Notes under the pieces: generated by a model
Seen by the model: only the letters and a program-made list of their open reading frames with translations
The model's database searches: none
Told to the model about the DNA's origin: nothing
Shown: one piece after another, positions 51,192-59,661 of the stretch
Layout: each line of letters begins with the position of its first letter
How positions within the stretch are numbered: position 1 is the stretch's first letter
Translations under genes and position numbers: made by a program
From: Mycobacterium sp. UM_WGJ
GTDB lineage: Bacteria > Actinomycetota > Actinomycetes > Mycobacteriales > Mycobacteriaceae
Length of the DNA: 64,000 nt
Direction: 5' to 3'
NCBI RefSeq assembly: GCF_000455125.1
Contig: NZ_AUWR01000052.1
Location: forward strand, 1-64,000

Positions 51192-52567
51192 CGTCGTCGC
51201 ACCGCCTTGGCGTAAAGGTCCAGTAGCCGCGAGTCGGGGTCGTAGGTCTTCTTGATCCTCCGATAGGTTTCACCGCCGTAGAGTTCGTCAAACTCCGCGG
51301 CGGTGTAGTAGGAGTCGGAGTACAGCGACTTGTGGCCGTCGAGCTCGCTCACCTTGGCCTCGATCAGTCGATTGGTGGCTCCCTCGGTGGCGCCGGCCGG
51401 GACCGACGACCAGAACCCGACGTTGACGTAGGTGCGATTGGACCGGATCGGGTACAGCGGCCACTCCTCGTCGCCGCGCAGCCGGAGCGGGCACAACCAC
51501 ACCGGCTCGATCGGGACGTGAGCGAAGAACCAGTCCAGGAACTGCCGGCAGCGCTCCAGCGGGACCTCGATGTCCTGCACCACTCGCTCACGAGGCGGGC
51601 GGTGATGCCGCTTCTCGATCCGGTCGGCGATGCCGAAGCGCTGGTCGTAGGCGATCAGCTTCGAGTAGACACTGCTACGGCGGTAGCGCCGCGGCCACCA
51701 CCGGCGCACCAGGGGACGCTGAGCGCCGAACGCGCGCGAGCACCAGAACCAGTCGGTGTCCCAGCGCCAGAGGTAGTCGTGGATGGTCAGCCGGTCGTCT
51801 TTGATCCCGTGCGCGTGCCGGATCGAGCGGTAGTAGATCTGCTGGCCGGTGTAGTCGCTGACGGCGCCGGGAGAATCCGTTGCGATACCGACACACAGGT
51901 AGCTCTCCCGGGGGTCGAACACCACACCGTCGAGGTAGTCCACCGGAACGCCTTCGAGCCCGCCGGTATCGATGATGCGGTCCATCGTCGCGACCAGCTC
52001 ATCGAGGGAATCGAAGCGGATGTGCCGCAACGCGACGAACGGCTTGACGGCCTCCAGCTCGATCCGCAGCCGCGTCGAATACCCCAACGTGCCATAGGAA
52101 TTCGGAAACGCGTGGAACAGATCCTCATGCTGGTCGCGCGATATCGTCAGCAGCTCGCCGTCGCCGGTGAGCACGTCCATCTCCAGCACCGACTCGTGGG
52201 GAAGCCCGTTGCGGAACGACGCCGACTCGATGCCCAGGCCGCTGACCGCACCGCCGACGGTGATCGTCTTGAGCTGCGGGACCACTAACGGCGCCAGGCC
52301 GTAGGGCAGGGTGGCGGCGACCAGATCTTCATAGGTGCACATGCCGTCGACGTCGGCGGTGCGGTTCTCCGGGTCGACGGCGATGACGCTCACCAGGCCG
52401 GAAGTGTCCAGACCGGGGGCTTGGCGCTTCGCGCGGGCCCGAAACAGGTTGGAAGTGGGCTTGGCCAGCCGGACCGATTCGTCGGCCGGGATGTTGCGGT
52501 AGCTGTCCAGCAGCCGTCGCACCCCCCGCGTGTGGGATGTCGGTGTATCGGCCGGCCGAACGGACAT
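51188..52567 (-). CDS. FAD-linked reductase, BfaA/TmsA-like (Rv3719)
   Basis: A 459-residue FAD_binding_4 (VAO/DprE-like) flavoprotein. The FAD half has CTYEDLVAATLPYGLAPLVV and TVGGAVSGLGIES near residues 75-110; the C-terminal half has the dense Trp/Tyr region WRWDTDWFWCSRAFG. In Mycobacterium and Streptomyces such proteins work with the adjacent CFA-type methyltransferase and reduce the 10-methylene group to methyl, as in tuberculostearic acid. Its stop overlaps the methyltransferase start (ATGA). The GTG directly before the ATG is an alternative start. Ortholog of Rv3719 by order. Confidence 0.9.
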   Translation of the reverse strand: MSVRPADTPTSHTRGVRRLLDSYRNIPADESVRLAKPTSNLFRARAKRQAPGLDTSGLVSVIAVDPENRTADVDGMCTYEDLVAATLPYGLAPLVVPQLKTITVGGAVSGLGIESASFRNGLPHESVLEMDVLTGDGELLTISRDQHEDLFHAFPNSYGTLGYSTRLRIELEAVKPFVALRHIRFDSLDELVATMDRIIDTGGLEGVPVDYLDGVVFDPRESYLCVGIATDSPGAVSDYTGQQIYYRSIRHAHGIKDDRLTIHDYLWRWDTDWFWCSRAFGAQRPLVRRWWPRRYRRSSVYSKLIAYDQRFGIADRIEKRHHRPPRERVVQDIEVPLERCRQFLDWFFAHVPIEPVWLCPLRLRGDEEWPLYPIRSNRTYVNVGFWSSVPAGATEGATNRLIEAKVSELDGHKSLYSDSYYTAAEFDELYGGETYRRIKKTYDPDSRLLDLYAKAVRRR

Positions 52568-52628
52568 CACTTCCTACGCTAACGGCGGATCGGCGGTTCC
52601 GCACGCCACGGCCGGCTTCGGGTCTTTC

Positions 52629-52669
52629 GCGTCGGCCCTCGCTGAACCTGCGTCGGCCCTCGCTGAACC
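52629..52669. repeat. Perfect 20-nt direct repeat
   Basis: GCGTCGGCCCTCGCTGAACC occurs at 52629-52648 and again at 52650-52669, a 21-nt step, between the divergent flavoprotein gene start and the ami1 end. Probably replication slippage; no function is evident. Confidence 0.8.
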
Positions 52670-52674
52670 GCCGG

Positions 52675-53439
52675 TCAGGGCAGCTGCGCTTGACTGCTCA
52701 AAAAACTGGCGATGCCGCGCGCCACGGCATCGGCGTAACGCTGGCGGCCCGCAGGACTCTCCATCAGGGCCGCATCGGTGGCGTTTTTCATGTTGCCCAG
52801 CTCGACGAGGATCGACGGGTATTCGGCCAGGTTGAGCCCGGCGAGGTCGGCGCGACCCTTCAAGCCGTCAGTGCCGATGTAGTTGGCCGGAGGAATGCCG
52901 GCGGCCTGCAACTGACTGCGCATGATCTGGGCGAACCGCACCGCGGGACCCTCCTGCGCCGGGTTCAGCGGAGGTGCGGAGTAGTTGACGTGAAATCCGC
53001 GGCCGGCCGGCTGTCCGCCATCGGCGTGGATGGACACGATGGCATTGGGGTGCAGCGCATTGGCCGCCGCGGCACGTGCGTCGATGCACGGCGCCGGCCC
53101 GTTGTCGTCGCCTCGCGACATCGCGGTGCGGACCCCGGCTGAGTTGAGGGCCTGGCGGATCCGCAGTGTGGTGTCCCAGGCGAAGCTGTGCTCGGGATAC
53201 CCGGAGTTGGTCGCGGTGCCGCTGGTCTGGCAGTTCTTGGTGCCGCCCCGGCCATTGGGCACCTGACGTGACAGGGCAGCGGGGTCGCCCGCGCCGCTGT
53301 GCCCGGGGTCGAGGAACACGATCATGCCGGCGATGTTGCCGGGGGCGGCTGAGGACGGCGGGGCGCTCGGCACCGCGGCGGCCACCACCAGGCCGGCGGT
53401 GATCGCGATACCGACACGGACAAGAACTGGTACGCGCAC
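52675..53439 (-). CDS. N-acetylmuramoyl-L-alanine amidase Ami1 (Rv3717)
   Basis: A 254-residue secreted zinc amidase, the ortholog of Rv3717 by position (between recR/ybaB and Rv3719). A signal peptide covers about residues 1-32. Zinc ligands are in FLDPGHSG, the Glu of YPEHSFAWD and SIHADGG; the catalytic Glu is in LVELGNM. Two Cys (KNCQTSG and APCIDAR) are placed as in the known structure's disulfide. It strips stem peptides from peptidoglycan fragments and helps daughter-cell separation. The GTG start leaves 118 nt to the divergent ybaB. A related copy is at 27223-27963. Confidence 0.94.
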   Translation of the reverse strand: MRVPVLVRVGIAITAGLVVAAAVPSAPPSSAAPGNIAGMIVFLDPGHSGAGDPAALSRQVPNGRGGTKNCQTSGTATNSGYPEHSFAWDTTLRIRQALNSAGVRTAMSRGDDNGPAPCIDARAAAANALHPNAIVSIHADGGQPAGRGFHVNYSAPPLNPAQEGPAVRFAQIMRSQLQAAGIPPANYIGTDGLKGRADLAGLNLAEYPSILVELGNMKNATDAALMESPAGRQRYADAVARGIASFLSSQAQLP

Positions 53440-53557
53440 GCCGCCAACGTAGGCCGGGGCCGACTACGCTGGAATTCTCACACGCACCGGGTCTCGCAGC
53501 TGAAACCAAGCCGCAACCCAGTCGAGACCACGCACACGACAACGCAAGGGGAGTGTC

Positions 53558-53893
53558 ATGCAACCAGGAGGCCCGCCCGACATGTCGGCGTTGCTGGCCC
53601 AGGCTCAGCAGATGCAGCAGCGACTGCTGCAGGCGCAGCAGGAGCTGGCCGTCACCGAGGTGCACGGGGAGGCCGGAAACGGCCTGGTCAAGGTCACCTC
53701 CAACGGCAGCGGCGAGGTGCTCGCGGTGCACATCGACCCGAAGGTCGTCGACCCCGAGGACATCGAGACCCTGCAGGACCTGCTCGTGGGAGCGCTCGCG
53801 GACGCCTCGAAGAAGGCGCACACGCTGGCCCAGCAGCGGCTCTCGCCGCTGGCCGGCGGCATGGGCGGCGCGCTCGGCATGCCGGGAGCCTAG
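53558..53893 (+). CDS. YbaB/EbfC nucleoid-associated protein
   Basis: A 111-residue YbaB/EbfC family protein (Rv3716c ortholog). The N-terminal helix [20 protein letters not shown] is the usual DNA-pincer arm, followed by the three-strand sheet ([19 protein letters not shown]) and a C-terminal helix. It forms dimers that bind DNA and is nearly always found before recR, here with no gap: the recR GTG begins at the base after the TAG. GGGGAG lies 4 nt before the ATG. It may help RecR in repair or compact the nucleoid. Confidence 0.92.
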   Translation: MQPGGPPDMSALLAQAQQMQQRLLQAQQELAVTEVHGEAGNGLVKVTSNGSGEVLAVHIDPKVVDPEDIETLQDLLVGALADASKKAHTLAQQRLSPLAGGMGGALGMPGA

Positions 53894-54505
53894 GTGTTTG
53901 AGGGTCCGGTTCAGGACCTGATCGACGAGCTGGGCAAGCTGCCGGGCATCGGCCCCAAGAGTGCCCAGCGGATCGCGTTTCACCTGCTGTCAGTGGAGCC
54001 GCCGGAGATCGACCGGCTCACCGCGGTGCTCACCAAGGTGCGCGACGGGGTGCGGTTCTGTGAGGTGTGCGGCAATGTCTCCGACGCGGAGCGCTGCCGG
54101 ATCTGCGGGGACCCCCGCCGCGACTTCGCCCAGATCTGCGTCGTCGAGGAGCCCAAGGACGTCGCGGCCATCGAGCGCACCCGGGAGTTCCGCGGCCGCT
54201 ACCACGTACTCGGCGGCGCGCTGGATCCCTTGTCGGGGATCGGGCCGGAGCAACTGCGGGTGCGTGAGCTGCTGAATCGGGTCGGGGAGCGGGTCGACGG
54301 GGTTGACGTCAGCGAGGTGATCATCGCCACCGACCCCAACACCGAGGGCGAGGCCACCGCCACCTATTTGGTGCGGGTGCTGCGTGACATTCCCGGGCTC
54401 AGCGTGACGCGGTTGGCGTCCGGTTTGCCGATGGGCGGCGACCTGGAATTCGCTGATGAGCTGACTTTGGGCCGGGCCTTCACCGGCCGCCGCGCCATGG
54501 CCTGA
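53894..54505 (+). CDS. Recombination protein RecR
   Basis: A 203-residue RecR. The helix-hairpin-helix [17 protein letters not shown], the four-Cys zinc finger ([19 protein letters not shown]) and the TOPRIM domain ([10 protein letters not shown] ... [17 protein letters not shown]) are all present in order. RecR forms a ring clamp that loads RecA at gaps with RecO (RecF pathway). It uses a GTG start directly after the ybaB stop. Its length and end [19 protein letters not shown] are normal. Confidence 0.96.
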   Translation: MFEGPVQDLIDELGKLPGIGPKSAQRIAFHLLSVEPPEIDRLTAVLTKVRDGVRFCEVCGNVSDAERCRICGDPRRDFAQICVVEEPKDVAAIERTREFRGRYHVLGGALDPLSGIGPEQLRVRELLNRVGERVDGVDVSEVIIATDPNTEGEATATYLVRVLRDIPGLSVTRLASGLPMGGDLEFADELTLGRAFTGRRAMA

Positions 54506-54512
54506 CCCGTCT

Positions 54513-54568
54513 CTCCCGCGAGCCCCGGGGGTGCCTCCCGCGAACCCCGGGGGTGCCTCCCGCGAGCC
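54513..54568. repeat. 22-bp tandem repeat, about 2.5 copies
   Basis: Copies of CTCCCGCGAGCCCCGGGGGT plus GC begin at 54513, 54535 and, cut short, 54557; the second has one change (GAA for GAG). The repeat runs straight into the left arm of the palindrome at 54561-54621. Confidence 0.85.
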
Positions 54569-54621
54569 TGTAGTTAGCGCGGCCGCTACTCGCACTTTCT
54601 CGCGCCAACTACAGCCTCGCG
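54561..54621. repeat. Large REP-like inverted repeat
   Basis: Arms of 21 bp at 54561-54581 and 54601-54621 match at 19 positions (core CTGTAGTT...AACTACAG, flanks CGCGAG/CTCGCG) around a 19-nt loop. It lies between recR and the DUF559-like gene. Like the element after tcrY it appears to belong to the dispersed palindromes common between mycobacterial genes; it could also act as a terminator for recR. Confidence 0.7.
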
Positions 54622-54665
54622 GAGGTTCGAGGCCAAATGTCGGTGCGTGGGACCAGCATGTCGCC

Positions 54666-55523
54666 ATGACGGCGGCATTTCTGGGCAGCGAAGCGCTGGC
54701 GCAGGGCGTTGTGACCGAACACGAGCTTCGGCGCTGGCACCGGGCCGTCTTCCGGGACGTCTACGTGCCTGGCGGGCATGAGCTCACGGTCCGTGACCGG
54801 ATCGAGGCGGCGTGGCTGCGGTCGGGGCGCAAAGGCGTGATCGCGGGAGTCGCGGCCTCTGCGTTGCATCACGCCGATTGGGTTGACCTCGACATTCCCA
54901 TCGAGTTGATCTGGTCCAATACCCGCCCACCGCGCGGCCTGATCGCCCGCGATGAAACCCTGACCGACGACGAGATCACCCAAGTCGCCGGCATACCGGT
55001 CACCACACCTGCCCGCACCGCCTACGATCTTGGCCGCCACCTGCCCCGCGGCAAAGCGCTGGCCCGGCTCGACGCCCTGGCCCGGGCCACTCCGTTCGGT
55101 ACCGAGGACGTGCTGCTGATCGCCAAGCACCACCGCGGTGCACGGGGTTCACGCCGGCTGCGCTCCGTGTTGCCGCTCGTCGACGCCGGCGCCGCCTCAC
55201 CCAAGGAGACCTGGCTGCGGCTACTGCTGATCGACGCAGGTCTGCCCACCCCGACCACCCAGATCCCGGTGTGCGACCGCCGCTACTGGCCGTTTGCATG
55301 GCTTGATCTGGGGTGGGAGCGCTACAAAGTGTCCGCCGAATACGACGGGGAACACCATCAGAAAGATCGTGCGCAGTACGTCAGAGACCACCAGCGTCAG
55401 CGCAGACTGGAACGCGCGGGCTGGATCAACATCCAGGTGATCAACGAGGACAACCCCCAAGAGACCGTCCAACGCGTCACCGAGGCGCTCCACGCCCGCG
55501 GGTGGCGCCCCTCACACCCCTAG
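54666..55523 (+). CDS. AbiEi-like plus DUF559 nuclease-like protein (Rv3714c position)
   Basis: A 285-residue protein. The N-terminal part (residues 1-150; HELRRWHRAVFRDVYVPGGH, AALHHADWVDLDIPIELIW) resembles the AbiEi-type winged-helix domain found in many mycobacterial proteins. The C-terminal part (SAEYDGEHHQKDRAQYVRDH, RRLERAGWINIQVINED) matches the DUF559/Vsr-like endonuclease fold; the Glu-Tyr-Asp-Gly stretch is the usual metal site. A DNA-targeted role, possibly defence, is inferred. It sits where Rv3714c lies. Its last 4 bp overlap the end of the ferredoxin-type reductase gene. Confidence 0.8.
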   Translation: MTAAFLGSEALAQGVVTEHELRRWHRAVFRDVYVPGGHELTVRDRIEAAWLRSGRKGVIAGVAASALHHADWVDLDIPIELIWSNTRPPRGLIARDETLTDDEITQVAGIPVTTPARTAYDLGRHLPRGKALARLDALARATPFGTEDVLLIAKHHRGARGSRRLRSVLPLVDAGAASPKETWLRLLLIDAGLPTPTTQIPVCDRRYWPFAWLDLGWERYKVSAEYDGEHHQKDRAQYVRDHQRQRRLERAGWINIQVINEDNPQETVQRVTEALHARGWRPSHP

Positions 55524-56701
55524 GCCGGCTGCAGCACGTCGGTGATCGCCACCCCGGCGGCGATCCCGGCTCGGGCCGTCCGCACCTTCTCCGGGATACC
55601 GGCGCCCACCACCGCGACCAGTACCCCGGCCCGCTCGTAGTAGGCCAGGAAGCGGCGACCGTCATCGTCGACCACGTGCACGGTGTCGCCGGCGCGCGGC
55701 CGTCCCAGGCACTGAATTTTGACGTCGTACTGGTCGCTCCAGAAGTAGGGTACGCCCGGGCTCACCACTGCTTCCAGGTTCAGCATCGCCGCCACCAGGG
55801 TCCTCGCCTGCTCGGCGACGTTGCTCCAGTGCTCGACGCGGATCTGGCTCCCGGTCGCATCCCGCCAGGACGCCACGTCGCCGATCGCCCACACATCGGG
55901 GGCGCTGGTGCGCCCGACCGCGTCGCAGACGACACCGTCGGCCACCGCGATATCACTGCCGGCCAGCCAGTCGCTGGCCGGGCGTGACCCGATGCCCACC
56001 ACCACCAGATCGGCCGCCACCACCGAGCCGTCGGAAAGCGTCACCGACTCGACGCCGTTGCCGCCGGAGACGGCGTCCACTGTCACGCCGGTGCGCACGT
56101 CGACGCCCTCATCGCGGTGCAGCCGGGCGATCAACGCCCCGACCTGCTCGCCGAGCACGCCGGCCAGCGGTGCGGGCTGCGGCTCCACCAGCGTCACCTG
56201 CACACCCAGGCCGCGCAGGCTGGCGGCCACCTCGCATCCGATGAAGCCGGCGCCGATCACCACGGCGCGGCGTGCGCTCGCGGCCCGGCGCTGCAGCGCC
56301 ACACAGTCGTCGAGCGAGCGCAGCACGCAGAGGCCGTCCAGGTCGCCGAACGCCGCAATGCGGTTGGGCACCAGGCCGGTGGCGATCACCAACTGCTGGT
56401 AGCCGATCAGCTGTCCATCGGCCAGCTCCACGGTGTGCGCCGCGGCGTCGATACCGAGAGCCGGGACACCGAGGCGCAAGGTGATGCCGTTGTCGTCGTA
56501 GAAACTCGCCGGTTTCAACGCTATGCCTTGTGGGTCCTCCACCTCGCCGCGCAGCATCTGCTTGGACAGCGGCGGCCGGTCGTAGGGCGGGTGAGCTTCG
56601 GCGCCGACGATCGTGATCGGGTCGCCAAAGCCGTTGCGCCGAAGCTGTTCGGCGGTGCGTACCGCCGCCAGGCCCGCCCCGACGATGACCACTCCGCTCA
56701 C
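55520..56701 (-). CDS. Rubredoxin reductase (NAD(P)H-dependent flavoprotein)
   Basis: A 393-residue reductase of the AlkT/ferredoxin reductase fold. The FAD motif is [16 protein letters not shown], the NAD motif [16 protein letters not shown], and the FAD-closing motif is DVWAIGDVA. It passes electrons from NAD(P)H to rubredoxin. The GTG start overlaps the TGA of the second rubredoxin gene (GTGA), and it is the last gene of the alkB-rubA-rubB operon. The C-terminal domain has the usual reductase interface. It makes the operon a complete alkane-hydroxylation system. Confidence 0.93.
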   Translation of the reverse strand: MSGVVIVGAGLAAVRTAEQLRRNGFGDPITIVGAEAHPPYDRPPLSKQMLRGEVEDPQGIALKPASFYDDNGITLRLGVPALGIDAAAHTVELADGQLIGYQQLVIATGLVPNRIAAFGDLDGLCVLRSLDDCVALQRRAASARRAVVIGAGFIGCEVAASLRGLGVQVTLVEPQPAPLAGVLGEQVGALIARLHRDEGVDVRTGVTVDAVSGGNGVESVTLSDGSVVAADLVVVGIGSRPASDWLAGSDIAVADGVVCDAVGRTSAPDVWAIGDVASWRDATGSQIRVEHWSNVAEQARTLVAAMLNLEAVVSPGVPYFWSDQYDVKIQCLGRPRAGDTVHVVDDDGRRFLAYYERAGVLVAVVGAGIPEKVRTARAGIAAGVAITDVLQPA

Positions 56702-56880
56702 GGCCGGACCACTTCCACCATCTCGAAGTCCGCCTTGGCCGCGCCGCAGTCCGGGCAGCTCCAGTCCTCGGGGATGTCGGCCCAGCGGGTGCCGGGCTCG
56801 ATGCCGTCTTCCGGCCAGCCCAGCGCCTCGTCGTATTCGAAGCCGCACTGCAGGCACCGGAACAGTTTGTAGTCGCTCAT
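56698..56880 (-). CDS. Rubredoxin RubB
   Basis: A 60-residue rubredoxin. The iron is held by four cysteines in [10 protein letters not shown] and WSCPDCGAA. The acidic surface ([20 protein letters not shown]) fits docking to AlkB and the reductase. Among alkane rubredoxins the CxxCG...CPDCG form with the downstream Ala-Ala-Lys is of the AlkG2/RubB kind that accepts electrons for AlkB. It overlaps rubA (ATGA) and the reductase gene (GTGA), showing tight coupling. Confidence 0.95.
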   Translation of the reverse strand: MSDYKLFRCLQCGFEYDEALGWPEDGIEPGTRWADIPEDWSCPDCGAAKADFEMVEVVRP

Positions 56881-57050
56881 GAGTTCACTCCGATCACTTC
56901 GAAATCCAGCTTTTCGCGTACCGCGCAGTCCGGGCAGGTCCAGTCGTCGGGAATCTGCTGCCACGGCGTGCCGGCCGGGAATCCCTCGCGGGGTTCCCCG
57001 TTGACCTCGTCGTAGCGGTAGCCGCAGCCCGGGCATTCATAAACCGCCAT
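56877..57050 (-). CDS. Rubredoxin RubA
   Basis: A 57-residue rubredoxin: [20 protein letters not shown] at the start and [17 protein letters not shown] near the end give the four iron-binding cysteines. The Arg after the last Cys pair ([10 protein letters not shown]) resembles the RubA/AlkG1 type, which in other species cannot replace the electron donor to AlkB. Its ATG shares a base with the alkB TGA (TGATG) and its own TGA overlaps the rubB ATG. The order alkB-rubA-rubB equals that of M. tuberculosis Rv3252c-Rv3250c. Confidence 0.95.
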   Translation of the reverse strand: MAVYECPGCGYRYDEVNGEPREGFPAGTPWQQIPDDWTCPDCAVREKLDFEVIGVNS

Positions 57051-58273
57051 CAGGCCACCGCCCCGTAGCGAGCCAGTACCTTGCCGCGCACCCGGGGGTG
57101 GATGTTGGCCCGGGTGATGTCACCGGCGTAGTGCTCGAGCACCCGGTGATCCATCAGCTTGCGCCACACCGGCGGGAAGTAGGTCACCCCGATCAGCGCT
57201 CCGTATCCGGCCGGCAGGTTCGGCGAGTCGTCGAAGCTGCGCAGCGTCTGGTAGCGCCGGGTGGGGTTGGCGTGGTGGTCGCTGTGCCGCTGCAGGTGGT
57301 AGAGGAACAGGTTGGTCACCATGTGGTCGGAGTTCCAGCTGTGCTGCGGTGTGCAGCGCTCGTAGCGGCCGCTGGCCTGCTTCTGGCGGACCAGCCCGTA
57401 GTGCTCGAGGTAGTTCACCGACTCCAGCAGTGACGACCCGTAGATCGCGTTGATCAGCACGTAGGGCAGCAGCGCCACGCCGAACACCGCGATCATCACG
57501 CCCCAGAACAGCACCGACATCGCCAGCGCGTTGACCACGTCGTTGTCCGCCCAGGTCCGCGGGTTCCACGGGCTCTTGCCGGTCCGGCGGACCCGCTGGG
57601 CTTCCAGCTCCCACGCCGAGCGGATGCCGCCGAAAGTGCTGCGCGGCAAGAACTCCCAGAATGTTTCACCGAATCGGGCCGACGCGGGGTCCTCGGGGGT
57701 GGCCACCCGGACGTGGTGGCCCCGATTGTGCTCGACGTAGAAGTGGCCGTAGCAGACCTGGGCCAGGGTGATCTTGGCCAGCCACCGCTCCAGCGACTCG
57801 CGCTTGTGGCCCAGCTCGTGGGCGGTGTTGATCCCGACCCCCGCCACGGTCGCGGTGGTGAGCGCGACCCCGATCTTGCCCAGCCAGCCCAGTGACCCGT
57901 CGAACCCGAGCCAGCCCAGGTCCGAGGCGGTGAACAGGTAGGCGCCGAAGATCGCGCTGGCGTACTGGAAGGGGATGTAGGCGTAGGTGGCGTAGCGGTA
58001 GTACTTGTCGTTCTCCAGCGCCGCCATCGCCTCATCCGGCGGGTTCTGACCGTCGGCGCCGATCCAGAGGTCCAGCGCCGGTAGCAGCACGTAGAGCAGG
58101 ATCGGCCCGATGTACAACGGCAGCTGCGCCGCGGTGTGCAGGCCGGCCTGGTTCAGGGCCCACACCAGCGGCAACATCAAAAACAGCATGGTGGGCACCA
58201 CCAGGCCCAACAGCCACAGGTGACGCTTCTTGTCCTGCCAGAGCTTCGGTTCGCTGGCCATCTCGGTGCTCAT
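57050..58273 (-). CDS. Alkane 1-monooxygenase AlkB
   Basis: A 407-residue membrane di-iron alkane hydroxylase. The histidine boxes are HELGHKRE, EHNRGHHVRV and LQRHSDHHAN, plus the fourth NYLEHYGL. Six transmembrane helices are likely. It oxidises the terminal methyl of an n-alkane to the alcohol with electrons from rubredoxin. The ATG at 58273 is chosen for the sequence MSTEMASEPKLWQDKK; the frame stays open a little upstream. Regulated most likely by the PucR-type protein encoded upstream on the same strand. Confidence 0.96.
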   Translation of the reverse strand: MSTEMASEPKLWQDKKRHLWLLGLVVPTMLFLMLPLVWALNQAGLHTAAQLPLYIGPILLYVLLPALDLWIGADGQNPPDEAMAALENDKYYRYATYAYIPFQYASAIFGAYLFTASDLGWLGFDGSLGWLGKIGVALTTATVAGVGINTAHELGHKRESLERWLAKITLAQVCYGHFYVEHNRGHHVRVATPEDPASARFGETFWEFLPRSTFGGIRSAWELEAQRVRRTGKSPWNPRTWADNDVVNALAMSVLFWGVMIAVFGVALLPYVLINAIYGSSLLESVNYLEHYGLVRQKQASGRYERCTPQHSWNSDHMVTNLFLYHLQRHSDHHANPTRRYQTLRSFDDSPNLPAGYGALIGVTYFPPVWRKLMDHRVLEHYAGDITRANIHPRVRGKVLARYGAVA

Positions 58274-58379
58274 CGCGTTCAACCCCTCGCCTCGGTCACA
58301 CCACGTGTTTTCGGATGTGCCTGACATTAGGGAGCGCCGCAGCCTCGCCGCTCGTCCCGCGCGGCCGGAATTCGGCCGA

Positions 58380-59648
58380 CTATTCGTCTCCGGGAGACAA
58401 CACCGCGGTGCCGTACCACTGACACAGCAGCAGGGCGATCTCGACGTCTAAGCGATCGCCGGCGATCGGGCGGCCGCGGCGCTCGACCGCCCGCTGCACT
58501 CGGTACTTCACGGTGTTGACATGAAAATGGAGTTGCTCCCCGGCCGCCTTGAAGCTGGATCCGGTTCGCAAGAACACCCGCAGGGTGTCGCGCAGCCGGC
58601 CGTCGCTCTCGGTGGCGCAGGCCAGCGGGCCGAGCACTTCGGCGACCCAGGCCCGCGCGGCAGTCAGGTTGTCGCCACCGAGCAGGGCCGCTGCCCCAAG
58701 CCCGGGGTCGCGGGCCGCACTGACCCGATTCGCGCTTTCGCCGGAGGCGACCGCCAGGGCGTTCGCCGCCAGCGCCTGCTGGTGCGACCGGCGGAACCCC
58801 TCGACTCCGGGCAGCGGATCGCCGATCGCCACCCACGGCTCGCCTTCCGCGGCAAGCGCGCAGGCGCGGATCTGTTCCACCACGTCGTCTGCGGCGTCCG
58901 AGGACAGCGGAAGCCACGCCCACCCGCATGCGCTGTCAGCCGGGACGAACAACGGAGACCCGTGCACCGGCAGCGTCTCGGCCAGGTTCTTGACGAAGGC
59001 CTCCGCCGCCGCCAGCCGGTCGCCGGCCGAGTCGGGGTACCACACCACGATCCCGGCGTGGGTGCGCCGCAGCGGGTAGCGGATCGCGGTCGTCATCGCG
59101 TCGACGTCCAGGCTCTCGTCGGCGAGGATGTCGCGGACCCGCAACGCGCGCACCGCGTTTCGGCTCTCCAGCCAGCGTTCCCGTTCTGCCTGATAGACGG
59201 CCGACACCTGCTGCGACATCTCGTCGATATAGCCGAACATGATCGTCGACATGGTGCCGAGCACGCTCAGGCTCAGGTCGGGTTCCAGCGCGGCAGAACG
59301 GATCTCCTCCAGCACCAGCTGCAGCGCCACCGAGTGGCCCAGCCGGTAGCCGCGCACCAACGCGTTGACCGGCACCCCGCGCTGCGCCAGCCGGCGGGCG
59401 TGTTCCAGGGCGACCGGCGGTGCCGCGATGTCAGCCACCGGAATGTTGTGCCGGATCGCCGAGAAGTACGTGTCGACGTTGGCCGACACGGTCTCATGCA
59501 GCAGCTGCAGCAGCGACGAATCGCTGGTGAGGTCCGGCGACTCCTTGGCGACCAGATCCTCGATGACCCCGATGGTGCCGGCCAGGCGCTCGTCGAGGCG
59601 CTGGGAGATTGCGATCGCGGCCTGGGCGACGGCGCTCTGATCGGTCAT
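58380..59648 (-). CDS. PucR family transcriptional regulator
   Basis: A 422-residue PucR-type regulator. Residues 1-170 form a helical N-terminal domain of unknown ligand (RsbT-coantagonist-like, SANVDTYFSAIRHNIPVAD). The middle is GGDEF-like in fold but lacks its motif. The C-terminal HTH (SSFKAAGEQLHFHVNTVKYR) is the signature HTH_30. It lies directly upstream of alkB in the same direction with about 106 nt between, so it is probably the alkane-operon regulator, in place of the TetR-type regulator used elsewhere. It follows gatD by 13 nt. Confidence 0.88.
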   Translation of the reverse strand: MTDQSAVAQAAIAISQRLDERLAGTIGVIEDLVAKESPDLTSDSSLLQLLHETVSANVDTYFSAIRHNIPVADIAAPPVALEHARRLAQRGVPVNALVRGYRLGHSVALQLVLEEIRSAALEPDLSLSVLGTMSTIMFGYIDEMSQQVSAVYQAERERWLESRNAVRALRVRDILADESLDVDAMTTAIRYPLRRTHAGIVVWYPDSAGDRLAAAEAFVKNLAETLPVHGSPLFVPADSACGWAWLPLSSDAADDVVEQIRACALAAEGEPWVAIGDPLPGVEGFRRSHQQALAANALAVASGESANRVSAARDPGLGAAALLGGDNLTAARAWVAEVLGPLACATESDGRLRDTLRVFLRTGSSFKAAGEQLHFHVNTVKYRVQRAVERRGRPIAGDRLDVEIALLLCQWYGTAVLSPGDE

Positions 59649-59661
59649 GGTCAGACCGTAG

